A DNA stretch of 64,000 nt from contig NZ_CP126267.1 in the NCBI RefSeq assembly GCF_001864935.2, positions 1,674,001 to 1,738,000 of the forward strand, in the 5' to 3' direction. This DNA is from Curtobacterium sp. MCBA15_012 (GTDB taxonomy: Bacteria > Actinomycetota > Actinomycetes > Actinomycetales > Microbacteriaceae). The notes beneath the pieces were generated by a model. It searched no databases. It was not told the origin of the DNA and saw nothing but the letters and a program-made list of their open reading frames with translations. Positions 8,408-17,838 of this stretch are shown here, in pieces (position 1 is the first letter of the stretch; each line of letters begins with the position of its first letter). Position numbers and translations under genes: made by a program.

Positions 8408-9598
8408 ATGGGTTTGTCCATCAACACCAACCTCTCGGCACTCAACACGTACCGGAACCTGAACTCGACGCAGAACGACCTGTCGAAGTCCCTCGAGAAG
8501 CTCTCGACGGGTCTCCGCATCAACCGCGCTGCCGACGACGCTTCCGGTCTGACGATCTCCGAGGGACTCAAGTCGCAGGTCGGTGGCCTCACGGTCGCCG
8601 CCCGCAACGCACAGGACGGCATCTCCGTCGTGCAGACCGCTGAAGGTGGGCTCACCGAGACCCACTCGATCCTCCAGCGCATGCGTGACCTGGCCGTCCA
8701 GGCGGGCAACGACTCGAACAACGGCACGTCGCGAGACGCCATCAAGACCGAGGTCGGGCAGCTCCAGCAGGAACTGACCCGTATCTCCTCGTCGACCAAC
8801 TTCAACGGGATCAACCTGCTCGACGGCAGCAACAACTCGCTGAAGTTCCAGGTCGGCGCGAACGGTGACAAGGGAAGCCAGATCTCGGTCGACCTCTCCG
8901 GTGCGAACGTGGCGGCGATCGCGACGAAGCTGACCACCGGATCGGTGCAGAACGCTGGCACGTCCTTCGACGCAGCCCTGGCGACCCTCGGCACGACGGC
9001 ATCGTTCACGCTCAACCAGACGAACGCCGATGGCTCGACCACCGCGAAGACGGTCACCACGGGGACCCTCTCGTCTGCCAGCGGCACCACCGCCGGCTGG
9101 GACAGCGTCCAGGAGTACGCGGACGCACTGTCGAAGGACGCGAACTTCTCGGCCAACTTCAGCGTCTCGGTCGTCAAGGACGACAACGGTGCGGGCAAGG
9201 GCATCGTCGTCTCGTCGCTCAGCGGTGGGACGGTCAGCGGCACCACCACGAGTGCTGGTCTGACCAACGGCACCGCCAGCGCGACGTCGCAGGTGGGTGT
9301 GCAGTTCGACACCGCCCAGCACGCGCAGGACGCGATCAAGCTGATCGACACGCAGATCGCTGCCGTGTCGGCTGCTCGTTCGAACCTCGGTGCGATCCAG
9401 AACCGCTTCGACCACGCCATCAACGTGACGAACGTGGCCAAGGAGAACCTCACCGCGGCGCAGTCCCGCATCACCGACGTCGACATGGCACAGGAGATGG
9501 TCAAGTACACGCGCGACAACATCCTGAGCCAGGCCGGCACCTCGATGCTCGCGCAGGCGAACCAGAGCACGCAGGGCGTGCTCTCGCTCCTGCGCTAG
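8408..9598 (+). CDS. fliC: Flagellin
   Basis: A 396-residue flagellin. The N-terminal D0/D1 domain reads MGLSINTNLSALNTYRNL and then LSTGLRINRAADDASGLTIS; the C-terminal D1/D0 ends in LSQAGTSMLAQANQSTQGVL and SLLR. The middle (about residues 180-300) is the variable, Thr/Ser/Gly-rich surface domain. The true start is the ATG at 8408 behind GGAGGAA (8396-8402), not the in-frame upstream GTG. It is monocistronic, with its own sigma-28-type promoter and a GC-rich hairpin after the stop. Base composition of the gene ends is slightly lower in G+C than the axial genes, as usual for highly expressed flagellins. Confidence 0.97.
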   Translation: MGLSINTNLSALNTYRNLNSTQNDLSKSLEKLSTGLRINRAADDASGLTISEGLKSQVGGLTVAARNAQDGISVVQTAEGGLTETHSILQRMRDLAVQAGNDSNNGTSRDAIKTEVGQLQQELTRISSSTNFNGINLLDGSNNSLKFQVGANGDKGSQISVDLSGANVAAIATKLTTGSVQNAGTSFDAALATLGTTASFTLNQTNADGSTTAKTVTTGTLSSASGTTAGWDSVQEYADALSKDANFSANFSVSVVKDDNGAGKGIVVSSLSGGTVSGTTTSAGLTNGTASATSQVGVQFDTAQHAQDAIKLIDTQIAAVSAARSNLGAIQNRFDHAINVTNVAKENLTAAQSRITDVDMAQEMVKYTRDNILSQAGTSMLAQANQSTQGVLSLLR

Positions 9599-9605
9599 CA
9601 CCCCT

Positions 9606-9649
9606 GACGCCGTCACCCGGGGGAGTTCGAGCCCCCGGGTGGCGGCGTC
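9606..9649 (+). terminator. GC-rich hairpin after fliC
   Basis: Outer arms GACGCC/GGCGTC and inner 10-bp arms CACCCGGGGG/CCCCCGGGTG around an 8-nt loop, 8 nt after the fliC stop. No T-run follows, as is common in high-GC actinobacteria. It separates fliC from fliD, which would lower read-through into the cap gene. Confidence 0.7.
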
Positions 9650-9688
9650 ACCCTCCCACCACCCGACCCCGACGGCAGGGAGCCCTCG

Positions 9689-11089
9689 ATGTCGTCCGTG
9701 TCCTCGGCGAGCAGCCTCGCCATCGACGGTCTGGTCAGCGGTCTCAAGACCTCGGACCTCATCAACTCGCTCATGTCGATCGAGCAGGTCCCGCAGACGC
9801 TGCTCAAGAGCAAGCTCACCGACACCAACGCGTTCGTCTCGTCGCTGCAGACGATCAACGGTCTCGTGCAGACCCTGGCCACCAAGGCCTCCGACGCCGC
9901 GAAGCCGAGTTCGCTCGACGTGTTCACGGCGAAGAGCTCGGCGACGAGCGTCTCGGTCGCGACCGGCGCCGCGGCGACGGCGGGCTCCGTCAGCTTCACG
10001 GTCGGGCAGACCGCCGCGGCGCAGGTCGGTGTCACCCGGGCGATGTCGACGTGGGACGCCCAGGCCGCGCCGATCACGATCGTCGGGTCCGACGGCAAGC
10101 AGACCACCGTCACGCCGACCTCGGGATCGCTCGACGACGCCGTCAGCGCGATCAACAAGGCCGGCGCCGGGGTCTCCGCGACGAAGGTCGCAGCGGGCAC
10201 CGACACCGACGGCACCAAGCTCTACCGCCTGCAGTTCACCGCGACGAAGACCGGCGCCGCCGGAGCCTTCCAGGTGTTCGCGGGCAGCGGCGACCAGGTC
10301 ACGGCCGGCACCGCGCCGAACGTGCTGTCGGCGACCGGCGCGGCCGTCGTCACGGCGGCCCGCGATGCCTCCGTCACGCTCTGGGCCGGCACGGCCGCAG
10401 CGCAGACGGTCACGAGTGCGACGAACACCTTCACCGACCTGCTCCCGGGCGTCGACGTCACGGTCTCGCAGGCCACGACCGACCCGGTCACGGTGACGAT
10501 CGGGCAGGACACATCGAAGGCCCAGGCGGTCGCGTCCGGTCTGGTCGACGCGCTCAACGCGATCACGGCCTACTACGGGTCGAACACCGCGGTCACGAGC
10601 ACGACGAGCCCGACGACGGGCACCACGAGCACCACGGCGGGTGTCCTCACCGGCGACGCGACCACCCGCGACGCCGTGCAGCGCCTGACGAGCACGATGT
10701 CGGCCCCGGTGAACGGGAAGTCGCCGTCGTCGATCGGCATCGTCATCACCAAGAACGGTGACTTCACCTTCGACGCCGCGGCGTTCCAGAAGGCCCTCGC
10801 CGCGGACCCGGAGGGCACGCAGGCGATCCTGTCCGGCGTCGCGACCAACGTCGGCGCCGCCGCGACGTCCGCCTCGGACAAGTACACCGGTTCCATCACG
10901 ACGTCGATCACCGGACAGCAGTCCGTCGCGAAGGACCTCACCACCCAGATCGACAGCTGGACCGACCGCCTGACGCAGCGCCGCGCGACCCTGCAGGCGC
11001 AGTACGCGGCCCTCGAGACCAGCCTCAGCAAGCTCCAGTCGCAGTCGAGCTACATCGCCAGCCACCTCGCCTCGACGCCGACGAGTTGA
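9689..11089 (+). CDS. fliD: Flagellar filament cap protein FliD (HAP2)
   Basis: 466 residues. The N-terminus (SLAIDGLVSGLKTSDLINSL, then MSIEQVPQTLLKSKL) is the FliD_N signature, the DVTVSQATTDPVTVTIGQD segment the end of that domain, and the C-terminal region (DLTTQIDSWTDRLTQRRATL, then QAQYAALETSLSKLQSQSSY) the FliD_C coiled coil. It caps the growing filament and helps flagellin fold. A GGCAGGGAG ribosome site precedes the ATG at 9689. It starts a tight run fliD-fliS-fliT-like. Confidence 0.95.
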   Translation: MSSVSSASSLAIDGLVSGLKTSDLINSLMSIEQVPQTLLKSKLTDTNAFVSSLQTINGLVQTLATKASDAAKPSSLDVFTAKSSATSVSVATGAAATAGSVSFTVGQTAAAQVGVTRAMSTWDAQAAPITIVGSDGKQTTVTPTSGSLDDAVSAINKAGAGVSATKVAAGTDTDGTKLYRLQFTATKTGAAGAFQVFAGSGDQVTAGTAPNVLSATGAAVVTAARDASVTLWAGTAAAQTVTSATNTFTDLLPGVDVTVSQATTDPVTVTIGQDTSKAQAVASGLVDALNAITAYYGSNTAVTSTTSPTTGTTSTTAGVLTGDATTRDAVQRLTSTMSAPVNGKSPSSIGIVITKNGDFTFDAAAFQKALAADPEGTQAILSGVATNVGAAATSASDKYTGSITTSITGQQSVAKDLTTQIDSWTDRLTQRRATLQAQYAALETSLSKLQSQSSYIASHLASTPTS

Positions 11090-11100
11090 CGGGAAGACCC

Positions 11101-11574
11101 ATGAACGCCTTCGACCTCCAGTCCGCCGCTTTCCGCCAGGCCGCCCAGCCGCGGACGGTCACCGACCAGCGCCGCGCCCAGTACACGAACGAGGCGGTCC
11201 TGTCGGCGACGCCGGCGCAGCTCGTCACGATGCTGTACGACCGGCTGCTGCTCGACCTGCACCGTGCCGAGGCCGCACAGACCACCGCCGACTGGGACGC
11301 CGCACGTGAGCAGCTCCTGCACGCGCAGGCGATCGTCGGCGAACTGTCCTCGACGCTCCGGATCGACGTGTGGGACGGGGGCGAGGGACTGCTCGCGATC
11401 TACAACTACGCCTCGACCTCGCTCATCACCGCGAACGTGCACCGGGACGTCCAGGCGACGCGGGACTGCATCCGGATCCTCGAGCCCCTCCGCCAGTCGT
11501 GGCACGAGGCCGCCGCGGCCCTGCCCACCGCGACCCCGGTGACGGCGATCGGCGGTGCCCTCGGTGTCGCCTGA
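11101..11574 (+). CDS. fliS: Flagellin export chaperone FliS
   Basis: 157 residues, close to the normal size. Typical FliS helix 1 and 2 text is present: YTNEAVLSATPAQLVTMLYD followed by RLLLDLHRAE. FliS binds the flagellin C-terminus and keeps it unfolded until export. The chosen ATG lies 11 nt after the fliD stop region; a TTG 15 nt earlier is possible but less likely. Its end overlaps the following small gene by 20 nt. Confidence 0.93.
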   Translation: MNAFDLQSAAFRQAAQPRTVTDQRRAQYTNEAVLSATPAQLVTMLYDRLLLDLHRAEAAQTTADWDAAREQLLHAQAIVGELSSTLRIDVWDGGEGLLAIYNYASTSLITANVHRDVQATRDCIRILEPLRQSWHEAAAALPTATPVTAIGGALGVA

Positions 11575-11860
11575 CCCCACGACCGCAGACACCGGCCGTG
11601 ACGCCTGGGCGGCGGTGCTCGACACGCTCGAACGCGACCTGACCGCGGAGGCGACCACCACCTGGACCGAGCCGACCGGGCTGGGACCGCTGCCGCGCGA
11701 CCTGGTGGGCCGCGCCTCCCGGCTGCTCGCCGCGCAGCGGGACCGGATGGCGACCCTCGAGGCGGAGCGGCGGCAGACCCTGGAACACCTCGGTGCGCTG
11801 CGGGCGGTCGACGCGACGCGCGAGCCGCGCGGGTCGGTGTACCTCGACGCGTCCGCCTGA
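11555..11860 (+). CDS. Small helical protein, probable FliT-type chaperone
   Basis: 101 residues from GTG 11555 (a second GTG at 11564 is equally placed), overlapping the end of fliS. The sequence is helical with a long Arg/Glu segment (LLAAQRDRMATLEAERRQTL) and no recognised motif. In many flagellar clusters fliT, the chaperone of FliD, follows fliS, and the position, size and coupling fit. The assignment rests on position; sequence similarity to FliT could not be judged. Two GC-rich hairpins (GTCGGG/CCCGAC at 11863-11884 and CCCC-GTTC-GGGG at 11885-11896) follow and could end the transcript. Confidence 0.6.
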   Translation: MPSVSPDPTTADTGRDAWAAVLDTLERDLTAEATTTWTEPTGLGPLPRDLVGRASRLLAAQRDRMATLEAERRQTLEHLGALRAVDATREPRGSVYLDASA

Positions 11861-11901
11861 CGGTCGGGCACCCCCGCACCCGACCCCCGTTCGGGGCAGC
11901 C

Positions 11902-11930
11902 GCTTACGCCCCCACCCCCGGGGCCGACAG
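11902..11930 (+). promoter_or_regulatory. Sigma-28-type promoter of the flgB-flgE operon
   Basis: GCTTACG (11902-11908), 14 bases, GCCGACAG (11923-11930); about 90 nt before flgB. It shares both boxes and the spacing with the fliC, flgN and flbD promoters. Confidence 0.72.
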
Positions 11931-12025
11931 ACCCCCGCGAGCACGGATCGCTCACCCCTCGGCCACGGATCGGCCACAGCCACCCGTCGGCGTCCCCGGA
12001 CGTCGCGCCCCACGAGGACGGCCCC

Positions 12026-12370
12026 GTGTTCGATTCCGTGACGAGCGTCGCGCTGCAGAGTGCCCTCGACGGCCTCTCCCTGCGCCAGCGCACCATCGCG
12101 AACAACATCGCGAACATCAACACGCCGAACTACCACGCCGAGAAGGTCCGGTTCGAGGACACCCTCGCGCAGTCGATCGTGCACGGTGACGGCCACGCCG
12201 AGGCGACCACCTCGCGCAGCCTCGAGCCGACGAACACGAACGGCAACAACGTCAACCTCGACCAGGAGACCCTCTCCAACGTCGACACGGTGCTGCGCTA
12301 CCAGTTCGCCACGCAGGCGATGAACAGCGAGCTCACGAGCGTGCGCGCGGCGATGCGGACGAACTCGTGA
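12026..12370 (+). CDS. flgB: Flagellar basal-body rod protein FlgB
   Basis: 114 residues from GTG 12026, preceded by AGGACGG. ALDGLSLRQRTIANNIANIN and the TPNYHAEKVRFED following are the FlgB form of the rod-protein N-terminal signature. FlgB is a proximal rod subunit. It opens the long basal-body/export operon flgB-flgC-fliE-fliF-fliG-fliH-fliI-fliJ-nlpC-fliK-flgD-flgE and overlaps flgC by 4 nt. Confidence 0.95.
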   Translation: MFDSVTSVALQSALDGLSLRQRTIANNIANINTPNYHAEKVRFEDTLAQSIVHGDGHAEATTSRSLEPTNTNGNNVNLDQETLSNVDTVLRYQFATQAMNSELTSVRAAMRTNS

Positions 12371-12762
12371 CGACCTTCGACGCGATCGGCATCGCGAGCA
12401 CCGGCCTCACCGTGCACCGGAAGTGGCTCGACGCGGTCTCGGACAACATCGCGAACGCGAACACCGTGCGGTCGATGGACGACTCCGCCTTCCAGGCCCG
12501 CTACGTCGAGGTGCAGGAGGGTGCCGGCACGTCGGGCGCCTACGTCAAGGGCGCCGCGTTCGGCAGCGCCGCCGGCCGCGTGACGTACGACCCGGACAAC
12601 CCGCTCGCGAACGCCGAGGGCTACGTCCGGATGCCGGACATCGACCTCGGGACGCAGATGGCGGACCTCATCATGGCCCAGCGCGGCTACCAGGCGAACG
12701 CCGCCGTCGTCGACCGGGCGAAGACCGCCTACGAGGCGGCCCTGCAGATCGGGAAGAACTGA
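12367..12762 (+). CDS. flgC: Flagellar basal-body rod protein FlgC
   Basis: 131 residues from GTG 12367 (GTGA overlap with flgB). The rod signature WLDAVSDNIANANTVRSMDD and the C-terminal helix MADLIMAQRGYQANAAVVDR are diagnostic. It assembles with FlgB in the proximal rod. The gene is translationally coupled on both sides; fliE starts at its stop codon. Confidence 0.95.
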   Translation: MTTFDAIGIASTGLTVHRKWLDAVSDNIANANTVRSMDDSAFQARYVEVQEGAGTSGAYVKGAAFGSAAGRVTYDPDNPLANAEGYVRMPDIDLGTQMADLIMAQRGYQANAAVVDRAKTAYEAALQIGKN

Positions 12763-13112
12763 TGCCCATCGACGCCGTGAACGGTGTGACCACGAACGCG
12801 ATGACCCGCGCGTTCCCCTCGATGACCGACGTCACCGGCGCGACCGGCGCATCCGGCGCGACTGGCACCGCAACGACCACCGGCGCGACCGGTGACGGCT
12901 TCGGCGCGAGCATGACGAACGCCGTCGACGGCCTGCAGCAGCTGCAGGACACGTCGAAGACCCTCGCCCTCAAGGCCGTGACCGGCAACCTCGACGACAT
13001 CCACGACGCCACGATCGCCGCCACCCGCGCGCAGGTCACGCTCGAGCTCGTCGCCGCCGTCCGCAACAAGGGCGTCGACGCCTTCAACGAGATCATGAGG
13101 ATGCAGGCCTGA
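12762..13112 (+). CDS. fliE: Flagellar hook-basal body protein FliE
   Basis: 116 residues. The C-terminal two thirds matches FliE (LDDIHDATIAATRAQVTLEL, then VAAVRNKGVDAFNEIMRMQ). Residues about 24-44 are an unusual Gly/Ala/Thr stretch (GATGASGATGTATTTGATG) encoded by near-repeats of GCGACCGGC. FliE links the MS ring to the rod. The ATG overlaps the flgC stop and the stop overlaps fliF. Confidence 0.93.
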   Translation: MPIDAVNGVTTNAMTRAFPSMTDVTGATGASGATGTATTTGATGDGFGASMTNAVDGLQQLQDTSKTLALKAVTGNLDDIHDATIAATRAQVTLELVAAVRNKGVDAFNEIMRMQA

Positions 13113-14776
13113 TGCCCACCGCCGTCCGGAACACGCTCGGCCGCCTGGTCGCCTACGTCAAGGGCTTCTCGGCCGCGCAGCGCACCATCGCGATCATCGG
13201 CATCGCGGCCGTCGTGCTCGGGGGCATCGCCCTCGCGAGCTTCCTCGGCAAGGCGTCCTACGCGCCGCTGTTCACCGGGCTCGCCGCCGCCGACGCGAGC
13301 TCGATCACCGACCAGCTGAACACCGACGGCGTGCCGTACCAGCTCACCGACGGTGGCGCGACGATCCTCGTGCCGCAGTCGCAGGTGTACTCGGAGCGGC
13401 TCAAGGCGGCGTCGAACGGCCTGCCGTCGTCGAACGAGGGCGGCTACTCGCTGCTCGACAAGATGGGCGTGACGAGCTCCGAGTTCCAGCAGGACGTCAC
13501 CTACAAGCGGGCGATCGAGGGCGAGCTCGCGAAGACGATCTCGTCGATGGACGGCGTGAAGGCCGCCACCGTGCAGCTCGCGATCCCGAAGAAGACCGTC
13601 TTCACCGCCGAGGAGAAGGACCCGACCGCCTCGGTGTTCGTGGCGACCCAGAACGGCAAGCAGCTCAGCACCGACCAGGTGCAGTCGATCGTGCACCTGA
13701 CGAGCGCCGCGGTCGAGGGCATGCAGCCCACCGACGTCTCGGTCGTCGACTCGAAGGGGCAGACCCTGTCCGCCGTTGGCACCGGCGCGACCGGCAGCGG
13801 CGCGGACCAGGCCGCCGACTACGACGCGACGACGAGCAAGAAGATCCAGGACCTGCTCGACACGACCCTCGGCGCCGGGAACGCCAGCGTGGTGGTCGCC
13901 GCGACGATGAACCAGCAGTCCGGCACCCGGACGCAGGAGAGCTACACGAACCCGACGACGGGTCCGATCGCGCTGAACGAGTCGAGCACGACCGAGCAGT
14001 ACGGCGCGGGCTCCGGTGCCGGCGGCGCCGGTGCGACGGGCGTCCTCGGGCCGGACAACATCGCCGTCCCGAACGGCACGGGCGCGAACGGCGACGGCGG
14101 CTACAAGAACGAGTCGGCGACGAAGAACAACGCCGTCGACCACACCACCGAGACCACGCAGATCCCGGCCGGCGGGGTCCAGCGGCAGACCATCTCGGTC
14201 GCGCTGAACTCCCGCGCCGACGCCGTGAAGAACGCCAACCTGCAGAGCATCAACGACCTCGTCGCCGCGGCGGCCGGGGTGGACAACGTCCGGGGCGACC
14301 AGGTCCGCGTCGCCATGATGGACTTCGACCGCAGTGCCGCCGACGACGCCGCGAAGGCGTTGAAGGAGCAGGAGCAGGCCGACCAGCAGGCCAGCACGTG
14401 GTCGGCGATCCGCACCGCCGGCATCGTCCTCGCCGTGATCGCGGCGGCCATCGTGCTCGCGATCGTGCTCGCACGTCGCGGCCGTCGCCAGGAGCGCGAG
14501 GCGGTGGACGTCGGCGAGCTCGACGCCTTCGCCGGGGAGACCTTCGAGCTGCCGCTGGCCCTCGACGACGCCGAGCGCACCCCGCTCGGTGCCGCGGACG
14601 CGCCGACCGTCGCCCTGCCCGCGATCCCGCACGACGACGCCCCGACCGAGGTGCTCACCACGGACGAGATCAGCGCCGAGCGCCGGCGGCAGGACATCGC
14701 CGCGCTGGCCGAGCGCGACCCCAAGCGCACCGCGGACCTCCTGCGCGGTCTCCTCGACGACCGGGCGTCGGTGTGA
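13112..14776 (+). CDS. fliF: Flagellar MS-ring protein FliF
   Basis: 554 residues with two transmembrane helices: TIAIIGIAAVVLGGIALASF near residue 30 and IVLAVIAAAIVLAIVLARRG near 450. Between them are the YscJ-type ring-building motifs (YAPLFTGLAAADASSITDQL, GYSLLDKMGVTSSEFQQDV, YKRAIEGELAKTISSMDGVK). The C-terminal tail holds the FliG-binding segment. FliF forms the inner-membrane ring that houses the export gate. The stop overlaps the fliG start. Confidence 0.95.
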   Translation: MPTAVRNTLGRLVAYVKGFSAAQRTIAIIGIAAVVLGGIALASFLGKASYAPLFTGLAAADASSITDQLNTDGVPYQLTDGGATILVPQSQVYSERLKAASNGLPSSNEGGYSLLDKMGVTSSEFQQDVTYKRAIEGELAKTISSMDGVKAATVQLAIPKKTVFTAEEKDPTASVFVATQNGKQLSTDQVQSIVHLTSAAVEGMQPTDVSVVDSKGQTLSAVGTGATGSGADQAADYDATTSKKIQDLLDTTLGAGNASVVVAATMNQQSGTRTQESYTNPTTGPIALNESSTTEQYGAGSGAGGAGATGVLGPDNIAVPNGTGANGDGGYKNESATKNNAVDHTTETTQIPAGGVQRQTISVALNSRADAVKNANLQSINDLVAAAAGVDNVRGDQVRVAMMDFDRSAADDAAKALKEQEQADQQASTWSAIRTAGIVLAVIAAAIVLAIVLARRGRRQEREAVDVGELDAFAGETFELPLALDDAERTPLGAADAPTVALPAIPHDDAPTEVLTTDEISAERRRQDIAALAERDPKRTADLLRGLLDDRASV

Positions 14777-15822
14777 GCGCGCTCGTCCCGGCCCCCGCCG
14801 CCGGGGGAACGGCCGACCGCGCGCTGAGCGGCGCGCAGAAGGTCGCGCTCATCCTCATGCAGATGGAGACCGAGCGCGCCGCCGAGGTGATGAAGCAGTT
14901 CACCGAGCTCGAGGCCGAGGAGATCTCCGCCGAGATCGTCCGGATGCGCCGCGTCGACGACGCCGTGGTGGACCGCACGATGACCGAGTTCCACCGGATG
15001 ACCCAGCGCGGTCGGGTGCAGAAGCGCGGCGGCAAGGACGCGGCGCTCGGGCTCCTCGAGGCGTCGTTCGGCTCCGAGCGCGCGGCGGGCGTGATGGACC
15101 GCCTGGCCTCGAACCTGGCCGGACAGTCCTTCGAGTTCCTCGACGACGCCGAGCCCGGCCAGGTCGTCTCGCTGCTCGAGGGCGAACTGCCGCAGACCAT
15201 CGCCCTCGTGCTCGCCCACCTCAAGCCCGCGCAGGCGAGCGCCGTGCTCGCCGGGGTCGACGAGCGCGCCCGCACCGACGTGGCGCAGGCCTTCGCCACG
15301 ATGGGCAGCGCCACGCCCGAGGCGGTCGGCATCGTCGCCGGGGTCCTCCGGCAGCGCGCCGGGGCCGTCGTGTCCCCGCGCGAGAGCATCGAGGTCGTCG
15401 GGGGCATCGCGCCCCTCGTCGACATCATCAACCGTGCCGACGTCGCGACCGAGAAGGCCGTGCTCGAGGGCCTCGAGGCGCGCGACCCCGAGCTCGCCGA
15501 GGACATCCGCTCCCGCATGCTCACCTTCGCCGACATCGTCAAGCTCGAGTCCCGCGACATCCAGCAGGTGCTGCGCGGCATCGACTCGAAGCTCCTCGCG
15601 ACCGCGATGAAGGGCGCGCCCGGCCCCGTCGTCGAGACGATCCGCGCGAACGTGTCGGAGCGCAACCGCTCGCTGCTCGACGACGAGCTGCAGGCCATGG
15701 GCCCGGTCCGCGTCTCGCAGGTCGAGGAGGCCCGCGCCGAGGTCGTCCGCTCCGTGCGCGAACTCGAGGCGCAGGGCGTCATCACGGTGCACCGCGCCGA
15801 GGAGGACGAGCTCGTTGACTGA
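14773..15822 (+). CDS. fliG: Flagellar motor switch protein FliG
   Basis: 349 residues from GTG 14773, overlapping the fliF stop by 4 nt. N-terminal SGAQKVALILMQMETERAAE, the middle domain EGELPQTIALVLAHLKPAQA and the C-terminal torque-helix region (FADIVKLESRDIQQVLRGID with charged residues) are clear. FliG couples the stator MotA to rotor rotation and sits on FliF; FliM and FliN are encoded far to the right in the window. Confidence 0.95.
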   Translation: MSALVPAPAAGGTADRALSGAQKVALILMQMETERAAEVMKQFTELEAEEISAEIVRMRRVDDAVVDRTMTEFHRMTQRGRVQKRGGKDAALGLLEASFGSERAAGVMDRLASNLAGQSFEFLDDAEPGQVVSLLEGELPQTIALVLAHLKPAQASAVLAGVDERARTDVAQAFATMGSATPEAVGIVAGVLRQRAGAVVSPRESIEVVGGIAPLVDIINRADVATEKAVLEGLEARDPELAEDIRSRMLTFADIVKLESRDIQQVLRGIDSKLLATAMKGAPGPVVETIRANVSERNRSLLDDELQAMGPVRVSQVEEARAEVVRSVRELEAQGVITVHRAEEDELVD

Positions 15823-16501
15823 CCCCGTCGTCCAGCGCATCGCGTTCCCCGCCCTCGGCGGCACCGCGACCCGCGACCGGTCCGCCGCCGCAGACGTCCG
15901 CGGCCACGCGGCCGGCTACACGGCCGGACTGCGCGCGGCGCAGGCCGACACCGACGCACTGCGCGCCCGGCTCGAGGCCGAGCACGCCGCCCGGCTCGCG
16001 GCCCTGCAGGCCGACACCGCGCGCCGGGTCCAGGTGCTCGACGCCGCGACGAACGCGCTCCTGTCGCACGTCGCACCCGTCCTCGCCGACGCCGAGGAGT
16101 CGGTCGTCGCGGCCGCGCTGGAGCTGGCCGAGGCCGTCGTCGGGGACGTGGTCCGCGCCTCCCGTCAGGAGGAGCAGGGCGCGTCCGACGCGACCCGGCA
16201 GTCCGGCCGGGAGGCGCGACCCACCACCGGCGCGGAGGCGACGGTCCGACGTGCGCTCGCCTCGGTCGACCGCACGATCGCACTGGCCGTCCGTGTCAGC
16301 CCGGCCGACGCCGCCCGCGTCGCGGGCCTGGACCTGCCGGTCCCGGTCGTCGGCGACCCGGCGCTGCGCGACGGCGACGCCGTCGTCGACCTGCCGCACG
16401 GTCTGCTCGACGCACGGATCGACGCCGCGCTCGACCGGGCCCGCTCGGCGCTCGGCGCGCCGACCCGACCGGCCGCCGCACCGACGGAGACGTCCCGGTG
16501 A
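15815..16501 (+). CDS. fliH: Flagellar export apparatus regulator FliH
   Basis: 228 residues, TTG start at 15815 with a GGAGGACGAG ribosome site 5-14 nt upstream inside fliG. The GHAAGYTAGLRAAQADTDAL region shows the G-x3-G repeat helix of FliH, followed by a long amphipathic helix and a C-terminal domain like V-ATPase subunit E. FliH is the stator of the FliI ATPase. Coupled to fliG (overlap 8 nt) and fliI (4 nt). Confidence 0.88.
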   Translation: MTDPVVQRIAFPALGGTATRDRSAAADVRGHAAGYTAGLRAAQADTDALRARLEAEHAARLAALQADTARRVQVLDAATNALLSHVAPVLADAEESVVAAALELAEAVVGDVVRASRQEEQGASDATRQSGREARPTTGAEATVRRALASVDRTIALAVRVSPADAARVAGLDLPVPVVGDPALRDGDAVVDLPHGLLDARIDAALDRARSALGAPTRPAAAPTETSR

Positions 16502-17838
16502 CCGCGACCCTGCTGCGCCCGCGCGGCCTCGACGACGCCCTCGCCGCGGCGGCACCGCAGCGCGTCGGCACCGTGACGAGCGCGGTCGGACTCGGCCTGA
16601 CGATCGCAGGGCTCGACGCCCGGATCGGCGACGTCGTGACCGTCGGCACCGAGGGGGGCCCGCAGACCGCCGTCGAGGTCGTCGCGACCGACGCGGACGG
16701 TGTGCGCTGCATGCCCCTCGGGCGTCTCGTCGGCGTGACCGCGGGGACCCCGGCACGACCGACCGGGCGTCCCGTGCTCGTGCCGACCGGCACCGGGCTG
16801 TTCGGCCGGGTGCTCGACGGGCTCGGGCGACCGATCGACGGCCGCGGACCGCTCGCCGCCGACGCCTGGGTGCCGCTCGACCACGCCACGCCGAACGCGA
16901 TGGCCCGCACCCGGATCGACACCCCGATGCAGCTCGGCGTCCGCGTGCTCGACACCCTGACCACGGTCGGCCGCGGGCAGCGCATGGGCCTGTTCGCCGG
17001 CTCCGGCGTCGGCAAGTCCTCGCTGCTGTCGATGGTCGCGCGGGGGAGCGACGCTGCCGTCAACGTCATCGCGCTCGTCGGCGAACGCGGGCGCGAGGTG
17101 CGGGAGTTCCTGGAGGACGACCTCGGACCCGAGGGCCTCGCCCGCTCGATCGTCGTCGTGTCCACCTCGGACGAGCCCGCGCTCATGCGCCTCCGGGCCG
17201 CGTTCGTCGCGACCCGGATCGCCGAGTCGTTCCGCGACGCCGGCCAGGACGTCGTGCTCATGATGGACTCCCTGACCCGCGTGGCGATGGCCCAGCGCGA
17301 GATCGGGCTGTCGGTGGGGGAGCCGCCGGCCACCCGGGGCTACCCGCCGTCGACGTTCTCGGTGCTCGCCGGGCTGCTCGAACGTGCCGGCACCGACCGT
17401 GTCGGCAGCATCACGGGTCTGTACACGGTGCTCGTCGACGGCGACGACCACAACGAGCCGATCGCCGACAGCGCCCGGAGCATCCTGGACGGCCACGTCG
17501 TGCTCGACCGGAAGCTCGCGGTCACCGGACACTTCCCGTCCGTCGACGCGCTCGGCTCGGTGTCGCGCGTCGCGTCGAAGGTCACCTCCCCCGGGCAGCG
17601 TGCCGCGGCGACGACCCTGCGCACCGTGATGGCCGCACGGCGGAACGCGCAGGACCTGCTCGACGTCGGCGCGTACCAGCGCGGCACGAACCCGCTCGTC
17701 GACGCCGCGGTGGACCACCAGGGCGCGATCGACGCGTTCCTGCAGCAGGGCATGGACGAGCGCGCGACGGCCGAGGCGTCGTGGCACGCGCTCGACCGCC
17801 TCGTCGCGACGCTCGTCCCGGCGGGAGGGGTGCGCTGA
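16498..17838 (+). CDS. fliI: Flagellum-specific ATPase FliI
   Basis: 446 residues. The Walker A motif is GLFAGSGVGKSSLLSM, Walker B DVVLMMDSLTR, and the FliI/V-type signature SVGEPPATRGYPPSTFSVLA is intact. The N-terminal beta-barrel is present. FliI energises substrate delivery to the flagellar type III export gate. GTG start overlapping the fliH stop. Confidence 0.97.
   Translation: MTATLLRPRGLDDALAAAAPQRVGTVTSAVGLGLTIAGLDARIGDVVTVGTEGGPQTAVEVVATDADGVRCMPLGRLVGVTAGTPARPTGRPVLVPTGTGLFGRVLDGLGRPIDGRGPLAADAWVPLDHATPNAMARTRIDTPMQLGVRVLDTLTTVGRGQRMGLFAGSGVGKSSLLSMVARGSDAAVNVIALVGERGREVREFLEDDLGPEGLARSIVVVSTSDEPALMRLRAAFVATRIAESFRDAGQDVVLMMDSLTRVAMAQREIGLSVGEPPATRGYPPSTFSVLAGLLERAGTDRVGSITGLYTVLVDGDDHNEPIADSARSILDGHVVLDRKLAVTGHFPSVDALGSVSRVASKVTSPGQRAAATTLRTVMAARRNAQDLLDVGAYQRGTNPLVDAAVDHQGAIDAFLQQGMDERATAEASWHALDRLVATLVPAGGVR

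Noticed and set aside
8354..11065. 903-codon minus-strand open frame across fliC and fliD
   Set aside because: It is the shadow of two clear flagellar genes on the plus strand; composition is Arg/Gly/Val-rich without domains.
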